From Pseudomonadota bacterium (lineage in GTDB: Bacteria > Pseudomonadota > Gammaproteobacteria > UBA1113), in assembly GCA_021778015.1 (NCBI GenBank), contig JAJYCX010000014.1:1-53718 (forward strand): 53,718 nucleotides of DNA, given 5' to 3'. Under the pieces are notes generated by a model. It saw only the letters and a program-made list of their open reading frames with translations, did not search any database and was not told the DNA's origin. Positions 35,828 through 45,056 of this stretch are shown piece by piece. The stretch's first letter is position 1, and the number at the start of each line of letters is the position of its first letter. Position numbers and translations under genes: made by a program.

Positions 35828-37047
35828 TGTATGACTGCTCCTAGTTTAAATAAGGGTAAATACAGGGCGATGACCAGACCACCTATTAATACCCCTAAGA
35901 TTAGCATAAGTAGCGGTTCTAGTAACGTACTTAGGTTATCCACCGCATGATTGACGTCTTCTTCGTACAGATCGGCAACCTTGCCTAACATCAATTCCAG
36001 TGAGCCAGAGTCTTCGCCTACACCTACCATTTGCACCACTAAGGATGGAAATAAATGGGTATTGTTCAGGGCGCGTTGGATCTTTAAACCCTGTGAAACT
36101 TCATCGCGTATATGTAGCGTAGCGTTGCTGAAGACTGCATTGCCGGTAGCCGCCGCCACCGATTGCAAGGCATCGACCAGGGGTAATCCTGCGGCAAAAG
36201 TAGTGGCTAAGGTGCGCGCAAATCGTGCAATGGCTGCTTTTTCTAAAATATTCCCAATGATAGGAAGCCGCAAAGACAGTTTATCCACTTTGGCTACAAA
36301 GTTACTATTTTTTTGATAGCTGTTTTTAAGTAGGTATAAACTCAGTCCAAAACCAATGAGGGCAATCCATCCATAGTGTCTTAAGGCATCGGATAGGCCA
36401 ATGACGGCGCGGGTAGCTGCAGGCAATTCGGCATTAAATCCGTCGAAGACTTGTTTAAAGGTAGGGATGATAAACACCAATAACCCGGCAGTGATGAAGA
36501 AGGCAATACTGATGATGGCGGCGGGATAGGTCAGCGCTTTTTTGATTTTCTTCTTTAAGGATTCGCTTTTCTCGGCGTAACTGGCGACGCGATCTAACAT
36601 CTGATCTAAAGAACCGGCCTGTTCCCCCGCGGCGAATAGATTGCAGCTTAAGGGACTAAAGTTAGCCGGGTAGTGGCGCAAGGCTTTAGAAAAAGAAGTA
36701 CCGCTTTCTATGTCTTTTTTAATGGTCAATAGCATGGTTTTGCCCGAAGCATTCACTTGTGCTTGTGCCACCATGTCTAAGGATTGCACCACGGGAATAC
36801 CTGCATTGAGTAGGGTAGAGAGTTGACGCAATAACAGCGCATTATCCTTAGCCGTTAATTTTTTGCCATGCGTGCGGGCAAATAAGCGATTTGTTTTCTT
36901 TTTAATCGACTTTAGAATGATACCTTGTCTACGGATTTGAGCTTTGGCATAGATTAAATTGACCGCCGACAGTTCACCACTTAATTGTTCACCCTTGACA
37001 TTGTGGCCGTGCCAAAGGTATTGTTCTGGTTTTATTTTTTGGGTCAT
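35824..37047 (-). CDS. pilC: Type IV pilus inner-membrane platform protein
   Basis: The 407-aa protein is the polytopic platform of the pilus machine. It has two GspF domains with LLRQLSTLLNAGIPVVQSLDMVAQ and FARTLATTFAAGLPLVDALQSVA, and membrane segments near AIISIAFFITAGLLVFIIP and the C-terminal MLILGVLIGGLVIALYLPLF. The first part is the cytoplasmic domain bound by PilB. There is a 115-bp gap from pilB, which contains inverted TTACGTAA sites. Confidence 0.95.
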   Translation of the reverse strand: MTQKIKPEQYLWHGHNVKGEQLSGELSAVNLIYAKAQIRRQGIILKSIKKKTNRLFARTHGKKLTAKDNALLLRQLSTLLNAGIPVVQSLDMVAQAQVNASGKTMLLTIKKDIESGTSFSKALRHYPANFSPLSCNLFAAGEQAGSLDQMLDRVASYAEKSESLKKKIKKALTYPAAIISIAFFITAGLLVFIIPTFKQVFDGFNAELPAATRAVIGLSDALRHYGWIALIGFGLSLYLLKNSYQKNSNFVAKVDKLSLRLPIIGNILEKAAIARFARTLATTFAAGLPLVDALQSVAAATGNAVFSNATLHIRDEVSQGLKIQRALNNTHLFPSLVVQMVGVGEDSGSLELMLGKVADLYEEDVNHAVDNLSTLLEPLLMLILGVLIGGLVIALYLPLFKLGAVIQ

Positions 37048-37142
37048 TTCTTTACTCCAATCCTGATCAATGGCGAGCTACGATTATTACCTTGTTATAC
37101 AATCTATTTCACCTTATATACCCATCGTCAAGTACATTAGCT

Positions 37143-37172
37143 GTATTACGTAATACGATATATTACGTAACA
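37143..37172. promoter_or_regulatory. Palindrome with two TTACGTAA sites at the pilB end
   Basis: GTATTACGTAATAC and a second ATTACGTAAC lie 8 bp apart and can form one stem. The structure overlaps the last codons and stop of pilB and could terminate or attenuate transcription between pilB and pilC. Confidence 0.45.
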
Positions 37173-38707
37173 CGGCTAATTTCTTCCAAACTCGTTAATC
37201 CCTCACGCACACGATTTAACCCGGAACGGCGCAGGGTTTGTAAGCCCTCGTTTAAGGCTATTTGAACGATATCCAATGAATTGCCACCGGCCATAATACA
37301 CTCCGCCAGAGCGTTAGAGATGGGCAGCAGCTCATAAAGACCAATACGACCCGTATAGCCGAAATGGCAACGTTGGCAACCGGCACTATGCGCACTAAAT
37401 AACGTAAAACCACCGCATAATTCATCGTCGCTAAAGCCCATTTCCAGCAAGCTTTTCGCTGGGATTTCTATAGCGTATTTACATTCGTTGCATAAACGCC
37501 GCGCTAGGCGTTGTGCCACGATCAAAGACACTGAAGTGGCGACATTGAAAGCCGGTACGCCCATATTGAGCAAACGCGTTAGCGTTTCGGCGGCGCTATT
37601 GGTGTGTAAGGTGGATAAAACCATATGGCCCGTTTGTGCTGCTTTGAGGGTAATTTCGGCCGTTTCCAGGTCACGAATTTCCCCTACCATGATAATATCC
37701 GGATCTTGGCGTAAGAAAGCGCGCAAGGCGGCGGCAAAATCTAAGCCTGCTTTTATATTCACATGCACTTGATTAATGCCCGTAATATTCATTTCCACTG
37801 GGTCTTCAATGGTAGCAATATTGACTTCTTCCGTATTTAAAATACTTAAAGCAGTGTATAAGGAAACCGTTTTGCCACTGCCAGTAGGGCCCGTGACCAA
37901 TACCATGCCTTGTGGTTTTTGAATGTGTTCTAGAAATAAGCGTTGTTGTTTTTCTTCCAAACCCAATTGGGCAATGCCTATGTGTGTAGCAGCGGGATCT
38001 AATACCCGAATGACGACCTTTTCGCCGCTGATGGTAGGGCAAGTGTTGATGCGAAAATCTAAAGATTTTTCCGGTGATAGCGCCATTTTGAAGTGGCCAT
38101 CTTGCGGTAAGCGGCGTTCAGCTATATCCAGTTGCGCAATGACCTTTAAGCGCGCGCTAATACGGGGCGATAAGGCTTGTGGCGGACGGGCGGCTTCATA
38201 CAATACGCCATCTCGTCTATAGCGTATGCGATAACTATTTTCAAAGGGTTCAAAGTGTATATCAGAGACTTTATTGTGTATGGCTTCTAGCAAAATTTTA
38301 TTGACAAAGCGCACTATGGGCGCATCATCAGCTTCGCTGAGGCTACTTTCTACAGGGATATCGTGATCGTCTAAATGGGCTTCTAAAACGGTGCCCGCAT
38401 GATGGCTTAATAATTTGTCTATGAGGCGAGTTAATTTATTTTCTTCAACCAAAATGGGCTGTGTGGTTAAGCCTGTTTTAAATTTAAGTTCGTTTAATGC
38501 CGCTAAAGAAGAAGGATCCACTATGGCCACATCTAAACGCTCGCCGCGCCTATGCAAGACCAGCATGCGATGTTGCCGCATGAGTTTTTCATCGATGAAA
38601 TCCATGGGTATCTGAGCCAGATCATAGGCATTTAAATCGATGAGCGGCAGGCCAAAATTCTCACTGGCTGCAATCGCTGCAGCCAGTGAGGAGTGTACAG
38701 TTTCCAT
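37163..38707 (-). CDS. pilB: Type IV pilus assembly ATPase, short N-terminus
   Basis: PilB is the hexameric ATPase that drives pilus extension. The 514-aa protein has the N-terminal MshEN-type domain (FGLPLIDLNAYDLAQIP), Walker A GPTGSGKTVSLYTAL near residue 270, Walker B region LRQDPDIIMVGEIRDLETAEI, and a four-Cys zinc site (CNECKY and CQRCHFGYTGRIGLYELL). Standard PilB is about 565 residues. Here the first ~50 residues are absent: an in-frame stop lies four codons upstream of the ATG, and the pilA stop is only 14 bp away. No obvious ribosome binding site is present, so translation may depend on coupling to pilA. Confidence 0.94.
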   Translation of the reverse strand: METVHSSLAAAIAASENFGLPLIDLNAYDLAQIPMDFIDEKLMRQHRMLVLHRRGERLDVAIVDPSSLAALNELKFKTGLTTQPILVEENKLTRLIDKLLSHHAGTVLEAHLDDHDIPVESSLSEADDAPIVRFVNKILLEAIHNKVSDIHFEPFENSYRIRYRRDGVLYEAARPPQALSPRISARLKVIAQLDIAERRLPQDGHFKMALSPEKSLDFRINTCPTISGEKVVIRVLDPAATHIGIAQLGLEEKQQRLFLEHIQKPQGMVLVTGPTGSGKTVSLYTALSILNTEEVNIATIEDPVEMNITGINQVHVNIKAGLDFAAALRAFLRQDPDIIMVGEIRDLETAEITLKAAQTGHMVLSTLHTNSAAETLTRLLNMGVPAFNVATSVSLIVAQRLARRLCNECKYAIEIPAKSLLEMGFSDDELCGGFTLFSAHSAGCQRCHFGYTGRIGLYELLPISNALAECIMAGGNSLDIVQIALNEGLQTLRRSGLNRVREGLTSLEEISRVT

Positions 38708-38721
38708 TTTAGGGCATTAAA

Positions 38722-39150
38722 TTAGCACAACTCATGCCCGCTGGTTTTACAACCGCTGTTTGGATCGACAGTCCAACTGATGGTGCCATCGGTAGTGTTG
38801 TATGTAGGGGTTAAGATATATGTATCTGCAGCTGTCATAGGAGTTTCATCCCAAGGCGTGGCGGTGATGACACAAGTATCCGATACGCCGACTCCAGCCG
38901 TTTTTTGCGTGGCACTGGGTGCGCTAGCGGCTACAGGTGTACAAACAGTCTTACCCGCAGCGATGATTTGTGATGAAACATCCGATTTTTTAGCCGAGGC
39001 CGCATGTTCCACTTGTGCAAACCGGGCTTTAGCCGCGTAATTACTGTATTGCGGGATAGCGATGGCCGCCAAAATGCCGATAATGGCAATGACGATCATG
39101 ATTTCGATCAAAGTGAAACCTTTTTGAACAAAACTGAACTGTTTTAACAT
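38722..39150 (-). CDS. pilA: Major type IV pilin
   Basis: The 142-aa prepilin has a short leader ending in QKG and mature N-terminus [24 protein letters not shown]. The Glu five residues into the mature chain is conserved. The two last cysteines (134 and 142, in CKTSGHELC) would form the small D-loop. Additional cysteines lie near residues 69 and 95. The pilin precedes pilB on the same strand, so pilABCD-coaE is one likely operon. Confidence 0.95.
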   Translation of the reverse strand: MLKQFSFVQKGFTLIEIMIVIAIIGILAAIAIPQYSNYAAKARFAQVEHAASAKKSDVSSQIIAAGKTVCTPVAASAPSATQKTAGVGVSDTCVITATPWDETPMTAADTYILTPTYNTTDGTISWTVDPNSGCKTSGHELC

Positions 39151-39421
39151 AATAATTCCTCTGATGGGGGAATTGTTTCAATAATTGCTCAAGATTAAAC
39201 CTAAGCCACCTATAGGCATACAAAGGGTGCTATTAGAATTTTAGCGTACTGCCGTACTTTGTCCATGCCAGGATAGAGTATTGATTTATTGGCGTATTTT
39301 GTCAAGAGGGATGAATCGCTTTTAACAAGCAAAAAGTCCATCGTTCAGTGAAGCGGGGCGGGGCAAAGGACGGTTTTTACCGTCCTTTATTTTTTTATAA
39401 GCCTGTAGCGGCGGAACAGTG
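39151..39421. other. Gene-free region between pilA and the ankyrin-like gene
   Basis: It contains the pilA leader and, at 39328-39396, the duplicated tail of the GGA-rich RNA gene. Only two further GGA motifs occur upstream of it (about 39279 and 39308), so no second intact RNA gene is evident. Confidence 0.5.
39328..39396 (+). repeat. Duplicated 3' end of the GGA-rich RNA, with terminator
   Basis: AGCAAAAAGTCCATCGTTCA, then GCGGGGCGGGGCAAAGGACG, GTTTTTACCGTCCTTT and a T run match 43795-43863 almost base for base in the same orientation. The hairpin AAAGGACGGT-TTTT-ACCGTCCTTT (39365-39388), followed by T7, is a complete intrinsic terminator. On this strand it does not terminate any protein gene, since both neighbours are on the minus strand. 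Confidence 0.8.
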
Positions 39422-42400
39422 CTATAGCAGAGCAGGTGCTGCTTTGCGGTTTTGAGTAGCTGCCGGTTTGCTGTTATTCACCGCATCTTCATCTTCAAGC
39501 TTGTGAGTCGGTACTGGTGGCGCCGACATAAGCGCAGCTATACCAGCGGGCTGCTGAGTTGGCGTTGATTGCCGTTCTTGCGGCACAGATGGGAACATAA
39601 CGCTTGCTGGTGCCACACTGCTGGGCGAAGGGGGCGGTGTTTTTTTCCTAGATTCTATGTTGTCCTTTGTCTGCGCTAAGTCTAAGGAGACTAATTTTGC
39701 CCGCTCTAAGTCCGCCTCTTCTAAGCACGATTGCGAAGGGGCGCTACCCTGTAGCGATGATGGGCTAAGAAGTGGAGTAGCCGTTCTGCTGTTAGGAAAT
39801 GACGAGCTGCTGCTGGATGATGGCAATAGATTGCGAAATACTGAGAATATCGAGTTATTAACCAGGCCACTATTTGGAGCAGCCGTACTACGAGGAAGAG
39901 TATCTTGGATCACGGCCATAGTTTTTTCGGCTATAGTTTTTGGGGTTGTAGGAACTGGCTGCTTTGCATTCTGAGACATTTGTGCAGTGTCTACAGTGGT
40001 GGAGCCTTTTTTGAGAGATCTCAACAAACAGGGTTGATTTATAGCCTTGTAAATCAAACTCTCGGGATTATTATTTGACCCATCTAAATTTTGCAGGAAA
40101 AGTTTATTTAATTTGTTATTGTCGACGATAATTTCCTTGTAAAGACTGAGGGCCAGGGTGTGAGCAGCGTCAGGTGAAGTACCAGAAATCTCAGTTAAGA
40201 GAGGTTCATTTCCCTGAATAACGCGCAGAAAATCTTGCAAGATACGTAATTTAGCATTGGTGGTGTGGTCTAGTAGAGGGCGAATCCCCTCTATTGCGTG
40301 TATCATAGTTAAAATGTCAGAATTAAATTCTGCTAGGTCTAACTCATTCAATTCAATAATGAAGCCCGCTATTAACTCTACTTTCATTGCCAAAGTATAA
40401 TTTTCGTTGTTTAAAACGTTCAGTATGATATCAACTCTTACCTTTGGAAAGTATATGGCTTGAATGATCCAGATCATGTTTGTTTCAATATGCTGTGTCA
40501 CATCGGCAGATTGTTTCTGAGCTATTGCGTGAATAATGGCTACTCTTTGTTGAGGCTCACAGTTTTCGATCAAGCGAGTAAATATAGTCAATTTAATTCC
40601 GCTAGGCTCCTTAAGCATGTCACCGATAATGACAGTCATGTTCATAACAATGGTGGTCATATCAAACATAGGTTCGTGCTTAATGATGTCCAACGCTATC
40701 TGAAGAAGTTTATTGTCTGTGCGATTACGAAGAAGACTGCTTAACAGCATAGTATAATTCTGAAGTGAGGCATCAGAACGCATTTTCTTAAAATAAATCG
40801 CTACATCGATACAGATGTCCTTAATATGTTCTGGCCAAATGAGATAGGCGCGCACAAATTGGGTTAGCTGCGCTAAAAGACTTGAACTTATATTATCTTT
40901 TTTTAATAAGTGACTGATTAGGGACCGTATTAAGCCGTGTAGGTATTTAAACTTAATCTCATCAAGATCCGTATTACCTATTTCTTTCCGTGCTTTTTCA
41001 AAGAAATTTTTAAAGAAGGTCTCTTCAAGCGCTAAATGCTCAGCTTTCAATAGCTTCCTACCAGCAATTTTAATTAACTCTTTCCTAGTGCCGTTCCCAA
41101 ACATGTCAAGAACGTTTTTCCAGATGCTCGATTTTTTATTAAACAGTAGGGCGATAATAGCGCGAAGTTGAATTTCAGGTACGGTAATTTGCCCTATAAG
41201 CATCTTTACACTCTCTTTTATCTTATCGGCATTGTTACTATTTTCCTCTTCCAATTCATAGGGGATTTCTTTGCTTTTGGTATCGTCGTACTTTTTGAGT
41301 TTTGTCCAGAAACCGTCCTTTTTCTCTGAACAGCAAACCATTGTGGAAATAATAGATGTTATTGCCTGATCGTCAGCACAAAAATCTATTAATTGAGACA
41401 TTACCGTATTTCTGATCTCTAGATCATCTTTCTGATCAATAATAACGTGTTTGATCTTTTTCTCGATGTCTTTTGCATTCAGCATATAGCCACTCGCTTT
41501 GGCTGCGGTAAGCAGCGCTGATGCTGTGTATAATGATGGACCAGTATTAGTTTTAATAGTGATTTCTAGTTTATTTTGATAACCGCAAGCTTTATATTCC
41601 TCAGGGTTTTGGGGCGTATATGCTTTTGTAAGCGCGGCCATACTGTTCGCGTTCATTGCGTGTTCTATGACTGTTTTACCATTCTTGATTGTATAAACTA
41701 ACCGTTTAAATAGCTGCGCATCAATTTTATCTTGGATCTTAAGAAGATTATCAATAAATAATGCTTCTTCAATATTAAGTTGGTTAATAATAGCCTCAAC
41801 ATTTTCTGCACCTTGCAATAATCTAGCGAATAACTCGCTGCTTAATTCGGTGGGTTCTCTCTTTAGAAGATATTCGTTGATCCTAGCCACGATCCAATCA
41901 GGGCTAAATGGGGTCTTATATGTTCTATAGGTATCCATAAGCGCTAAAGCGGCGGTTAAAGCTTCTTCAGATCCGTCTTTAATCGCCATCTCTAGTACAG
42001 GCAGATAATATTTATCATATTCTTGCTTTGTTTTTGGAATATATAGTTTTGCATGTAATGCTACGGCGGCCCACTGTTTATGATGAGCGGCATATTCTAT
42101 GGGCGTATGCCCCCCTACGTTGCTATTCTTAATAAGCGATCGCAATACTTTTGCGTCAGCAAGCACGAATATTTTTTTAATAATAGCTTCGTTATTATTT
42201 AACATCGCATAGTGTAAAATGTTGTTTTCAGTGACTGGAATGGTTTCGGCGCTGGTACAAATCGAGTTTAAATCCAATTCAAGGGCCGCCGCAATAGATT
42301 CATTCGTGTTGGCCTGTAGAGCCAAGAGTAAAGCTATATGAAAATCACCATTCTCATGCTGTTCAGGATAACGGCTAGCAATCTCGCACACTATGGCCCA

Positions 42401-43261
42401 TTGATGTAGCGTTGCAGCCAATACGATTGGTTTTTTACCCATGGATTTACTTTTTGTAAAAAGAAGCTGAGGGTTGTTATCCAGCGCAGCGATTACAAAC
42501 TTTATATTATTCTTCTTAATGGCGCTTTTAAGAAGATTTATCATAGCAGGGGTTTCTTTTGCGAGTGTGTGAAACTGTGACGAATTTTGCTCAGATAAAC
42601 CAGCGCCTATAAGCTCTAAATTCTTTTTTCCTACTAATGTGCTAAATAGGGCTTCTACCGCCGTAGGTACTTCTTTTTCAAACTCTATTAGGGGTGGCAG
42701 AGTATTGTTTTTCTCTACGTATTGTATGAGTAACGTAGGATCCTCTTTTAATAGTTTAATCGCAAGATTTATGTTGTTTTTCTGAAATGCTTGTTCCAAT
42801 AGAGGCAGTAAGGGTTGTGTAGGCTGTTCTAGTAGTTTAGGTATTGTCTGTAAAGCATTTAATAAGTTTAAATCGGCTTCTATTAATAGGTTTTGCACTA
42901 ATTCTGGCGCAGATTCATCTAATACTGTCTTTATAAAGTCGGTATTTCCTGCATTTGCTGCAAGTTGTAGAGCCGTTAATAATGCTGGGATTGGGGCTGC
43001 ATGTTTATTACTAAAGATATTTTGCATCAATAATTTAGTAACGCGAATAACATTCCTCTTATCGGTACTTGTAGCAGCACAAGATAATGCCAATGAGTAT
43101 ATGGGATTTACTAATTCTTCTGTTGTTAAAGGGTTTTTTCTATCGTGAAAGCGATCGCTAAGTGCTCCTTGTAACTGAGCTATATCTTTTTCCTTAATTG
43201 CAGTTGAGATTTCAGTATACATTTCAGTATACATTTCAGTGATGCTTTGGGAGCTAGACAT
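39422..43261 (-). CDS. Ankyrin-like alpha-helical repeat protein, effector candidate
   Basis: The 1279-aa protein has no signal peptide. The N-terminal ~450 residues contain helix-pair repeats of ankyrin type (for example ENNILHYAMLNNNEAIIKKIF and GGHTPIEYAAHHKQWAAVALHA near 345-400, LQLAANAGNTDFIKTVL near 115). The middle (about 450-1090) is alpha-helical and possibly HEAT-like. The last ~180 residues are low in complexity and rich in Ser, Pro and Thr (PSSSSSSSFPNS, KKTPPPSPSS). A GAGG ribosome binding site lies 7 nt before the ATG. Ankyrin proteins are common type IV secretion effectors in Legionella and Coxiella, but translocation is inferred here. The gene lies between the RNA gene and its duplicated tail. 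Confidence 0.65.
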   Translation of the reverse strand: MSSSQSITEMYTEMYTEISTAIKEKDIAQLQGALSDRFHDRKNPLTTEELVNPIYSLALSCAATSTDKRNVIRVTKLLMQNIFSNKHAAPIPALLTALQLAANAGNTDFIKTVLDESAPELVQNLLIEADLNLLNALQTIPKLLEQPTQPLLPLLEQAFQKNNINLAIKLLKEDPTLLIQYVEKNNTLPPLIEFEKEVPTAVEALFSTLVGKKNLELIGAGLSEQNSSQFHTLAKETPAMINLLKSAIKKNNIKFVIAALDNNPQLLFTKSKSMGKKPIVLAATLHQWAIVCEIASRYPEQHENGDFHIALLLALQANTNESIAAALELDLNSICTSAETIPVTENNILHYAMLNNNEAIIKKIFVLADAKVLRSLIKNSNVGGHTPIEYAAHHKQWAAVALHAKLYIPKTKQEYDKYYLPVLEMAIKDGSEEALTAALALMDTYRTYKTPFSPDWIVARINEYLLKREPTELSSELFARLLQGAENVEAIINQLNIEEALFIDNLLKIQDKIDAQLFKRLVYTIKNGKTVIEHAMNANSMAALTKAYTPQNPEEYKACGYQNKLEITIKTNTGPSLYTASALLTAAKASGYMLNAKDIEKKIKHVIIDQKDDLEIRNTVMSQLIDFCADDQAITSIISTMVCCSEKKDGFWTKLKKYDDTKSKEIPYELEEENSNNADKIKESVKMLIGQITVPEIQLRAIIALLFNKKSSIWKNVLDMFGNGTRKELIKIAGRKLLKAEHLALEETFFKNFFEKARKEIGNTDLDEIKFKYLHGLIRSLISHLLKKDNISSSLLAQLTQFVRAYLIWPEHIKDICIDVAIYFKKMRSDASLQNYTMLLSSLLRNRTDNKLLQIALDIIKHEPMFDMTTIVMNMTVIIGDMLKEPSGIKLTIFTRLIENCEPQQRVAIIHAIAQKQSADVTQHIETNMIWIIQAIYFPKVRVDIILNVLNNENYTLAMKVELIAGFIIELNELDLAEFNSDILTMIHAIEGIRPLLDHTTNAKLRILQDFLRVIQGNEPLLTEISGTSPDAAHTLALSLYKEIIVDNNKLNKLFLQNLDGSNNNPESLIYKAINQPCLLRSLKKGSTTVDTAQMSQNAKQPVPTTPKTIAEKTMAVIQDTLPRSTAAPNSGLVNNSIFSVFRNLLPSSSSSSSFPNSRTATPLLSPSSLQGSAPSQSCLEEADLERAKLVSLDLAQTKDNIESRKKTPPPSPSSVAPASVMFPSVPQERQSTPTQQPAGIAALMSAPPVPTHKLEDEDAVNNSKPAATQNRKAAPALL

Positions 43262-43466
43262 CTTTTACCTCACAAGAATAATTATTGCTATGTGTTTTAA
43301 GCGCGCTAATTTTATGCGGCTTTCTTTCGCAAAGCAAGAATTCTTGAGTAAAAAATTTTCATATCATGTTAAAAGGTGTAAAAAATTTCTTTTCAATGAG
43401 TAATAAATGAACATTGTTTATCTTAAGGCTAAAAAATTGGCTTTAAAATAGTCCGAGTAGTTGTAC

Positions 43467-43476
43467 GAGAAATCTC
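43467..43476. promoter_or_regulatory. Possible LetA/GacA-type site upstream of the RNA gene
   Basis: The inverted repeat GAGA-AA-TCTC lies about 65 bp upstream of the proposed -10 (TAAAAT, 43528-43533). It resembles the core of the Legionella LetA site (TNAGAAATTTCTNA). No good -35 is present, which fits activator dependence. The assignment is speculative. Confidence 0.3.
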
Positions 43477-43539
43477 AAAAAATTTGCTCAAAAAACTACC
43501 GTTAATGGCTAACCTATTGATTTTTATTAAAATTGTTCA

Positions 43540-43863
43540 GCAAAGTGTCTGTTGGTCGGCCGGGTAGCGCGCTTGTGGTTGTAAAGAGTCTGTACTATTC
43601 TAAAGACAGTGTACAGGATGTACATGGTCATGGAAGTACAGCGCGTAAGGATACGCATTCAGGGAAGACCACGATGCAGAAGGATCTGTATCGCAAGGAT
43701 GGTAACACTAGTGCAAGGATAAGCACACACGCAGGGATGCAAAACGATATACAGGGATGTATGCGTTCAAGGAGGATTGACTTAGCTTAAGGATGAGCAA
43801 AAGTCCATCGTTCAAGGACGCGGGGGCGGGGCAAAGGACGGTTTTTACCGTCCTTTGTTTTTT
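43540..43863 (+). ncRNA. CsrB/RsmZ-like CsrA-sequestering small RNA
   Basis: The segment from about 43616 to 43838 has 14 GGA motifs. At least six sit in loops of short hairpins: GTACA-GGA-TGTAC (43611), GCGTA-AGGA-TACGC (43643), GATGCAGA-AGGA-TCTGTATC (43673), GTGC-AAGGATAA-GCAC (43711), ATACA-GGGA-TGTAT (43749) and GCTTA-AGGA-TGAGC (43785). Others are in TCAA-GGAGGA-TTGA (43767) and GCA-GGGA-TGC (43731). It ends in an intrinsic terminator (43832-43863). This is the hallmark design of CsrB/C, RsmX/Y/Z RNAs, which titrate CsrA/RsmA and so release its target mRNAs. The 5' end is uncertain; TAAAAT at 43528-43533 is a possible -10. The RNA is transcribed divergently from the ankyrin-like gene. 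Confidence 0.85.
43832..43863 (+). terminator. Intrinsic terminator of the GGA-rich RNA
   Basis: Perfect 11-bp stem CAAAGGACGGT / ACCGTCCTTTG with a TTTT loop, followed by a run of six T. Confidence 0.92.
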
Positions 43864-43997
43864 GAGTACAGAAATTTATCGTACACTATATCTGTGAAAC
43901 AAGTTCTTATAGCAAAGAGCTTCCCATACCATCATTGCTATTCGTTGATCTTTTTTCCGTATCTATGAGTAGATCTCGATAGCGTAGAACGACCCGT

Positions 43998-44294
43998 TCC
44001 GTCATTGCGAGCAAACGAGTACTGAATATATAATAGAAAATATGAACGATAGTAATAGTAGAATGATTAAGTTGCACTAAACTAAACGAGTGCAGCGTGG
44101 CAATCCAGTAAAACACTCAATCTATATATTTCACAGAGTTTTATAATTTTCACTGTATATAGCGTTCATTTTCATTGTTAAAACGATGGATTGCCACACC
44201 GAACTCGTCTGGCTTCGTGCATTTTAATTATTCCGTCGTTATTATCATTCACAGCTTCATTATATATCCAGTACTCGTCGGCTCGCAATGACGG
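43998..44294. repeat. ~297-bp palindromic element, copy C
   Basis: The ends are CCGTCATTGCGAGC and GCTCGCAATGACGG. The inner arms are CTAAACGAGTGCAGCGTGGC / GATTGCCACACCGAACTCG. It is followed by the same tail as the element at 16602-17256 (CTCCGCGTGTAACAACCGTA) and by an inverted copy of the TTTACAGCAATGACGGG module near 44375-44396. No gene lies between 43864 and 44489. Confidence 0.8.
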
Positions 44295-44489
44295 GCTCCG
44301 CGTGTAACAACCGTACCGTGAAATCTTGGAATTCATTGTGACTCTACTACTATTCTATCAACGAATTAATTAATCATTTACAGCAATGACGGGCTTCGCG
44401 TGTAACACAGGTACCGCGAGATTTTATAGTTCGGCCTTAACTTTTTTTAATATTCGTGGGGATCTCTCTGCTTGCAGCAATACTATAAA

Positions 44490-44520
44490 CTAAAAGCCCC
44501 TTATCTATAAGGGGCTTTTA
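44490..44520 (-). terminator. Intrinsic terminator of ssb
   Basis: AAAAGCCCCTTAT / ATAAGGGGCTTTT with a short loop, running into T residues on both strands. It lies 20 bp after the ssb stop. Confidence 0.9.
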
Positions 44521-44538
44521 ATCAGACAATGATATAAA

Positions 44539-45009
44539 TTAGAACGGAATATCGTCATCAAACATTTTGCTGCTGCCTGCATTCGGGCTCATCTCTGCAG
44601 CGGGAGGAGGATTTGATCTAGCGCCTGCATTTTGTTGAGCATAGCCACCGCCTACATCGGCACCTTGGGCGCCTAAACGATCCAGCATTTGCAATTCATC
44701 GCCATAAATTTCTGTCGTATAGCGGTCTTGACCACTTTGGTCTTGCCATTTGCGCGTACGCAGTTTGCCTTCTATATAAATCTTAGAACCTTTTTTCAAG
44801 TATTCGCCGGCGATTTCGGCTAGACGTCTATAAAAAACCACACGATGCCATTCGGTGCGTTCTTTATTTTCACCTGTTTCTTTGTCTTTCCAGCCTTCGC
44901 TAGTGGCTACCGATAGATTGGCTACCGCTTCGCCATTGGTCATATAACGAACTTCTGGATCGGCGCCTAAGTTGCCAATTAAAATTACTTTGTTGATACC
45001 ACGTGCCAT
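44539..45009 (-). CDS. ssb: Single-stranded DNA-binding protein
   Basis: The 156-aa protein has the OB-fold ([60 protein letters not shown]), a Gly/Pro/Gln-rich linker, and the conserved acidic tip DDDIPF that recruits repair and replication partners. The order ssb-MFS-uvrA is conserved in several gammaproteobacteria, including Pseudomonas. Confidence 0.97.
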   Translation of the reverse strand: MARGINKVILIGNLGADPEVRYMTNGEAVANLSVATSEGWKDKETGENKERTEWHRVVFYRRLAEIAGEYLKKGSKIYIEGKLRTRKWQDQSGQDRYTTEIYGDELQMLDRLGAQGADVGGGYAQQNAGARSNPPPAAEMSPNAGSSKMFDDDIPF

Positions 45010-45056
45010 TGCTATTTTCCCCTAATATATAAAACATCTTCTCATCATTCGGCTAT

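Noticed and set aside
43533-43790. An 85-codon open frame within the GGA-rich region
   Set aside because: It has no ribosome binding site, its composition follows the hairpin repeats, and the stretch is far better explained as a structured RNA.
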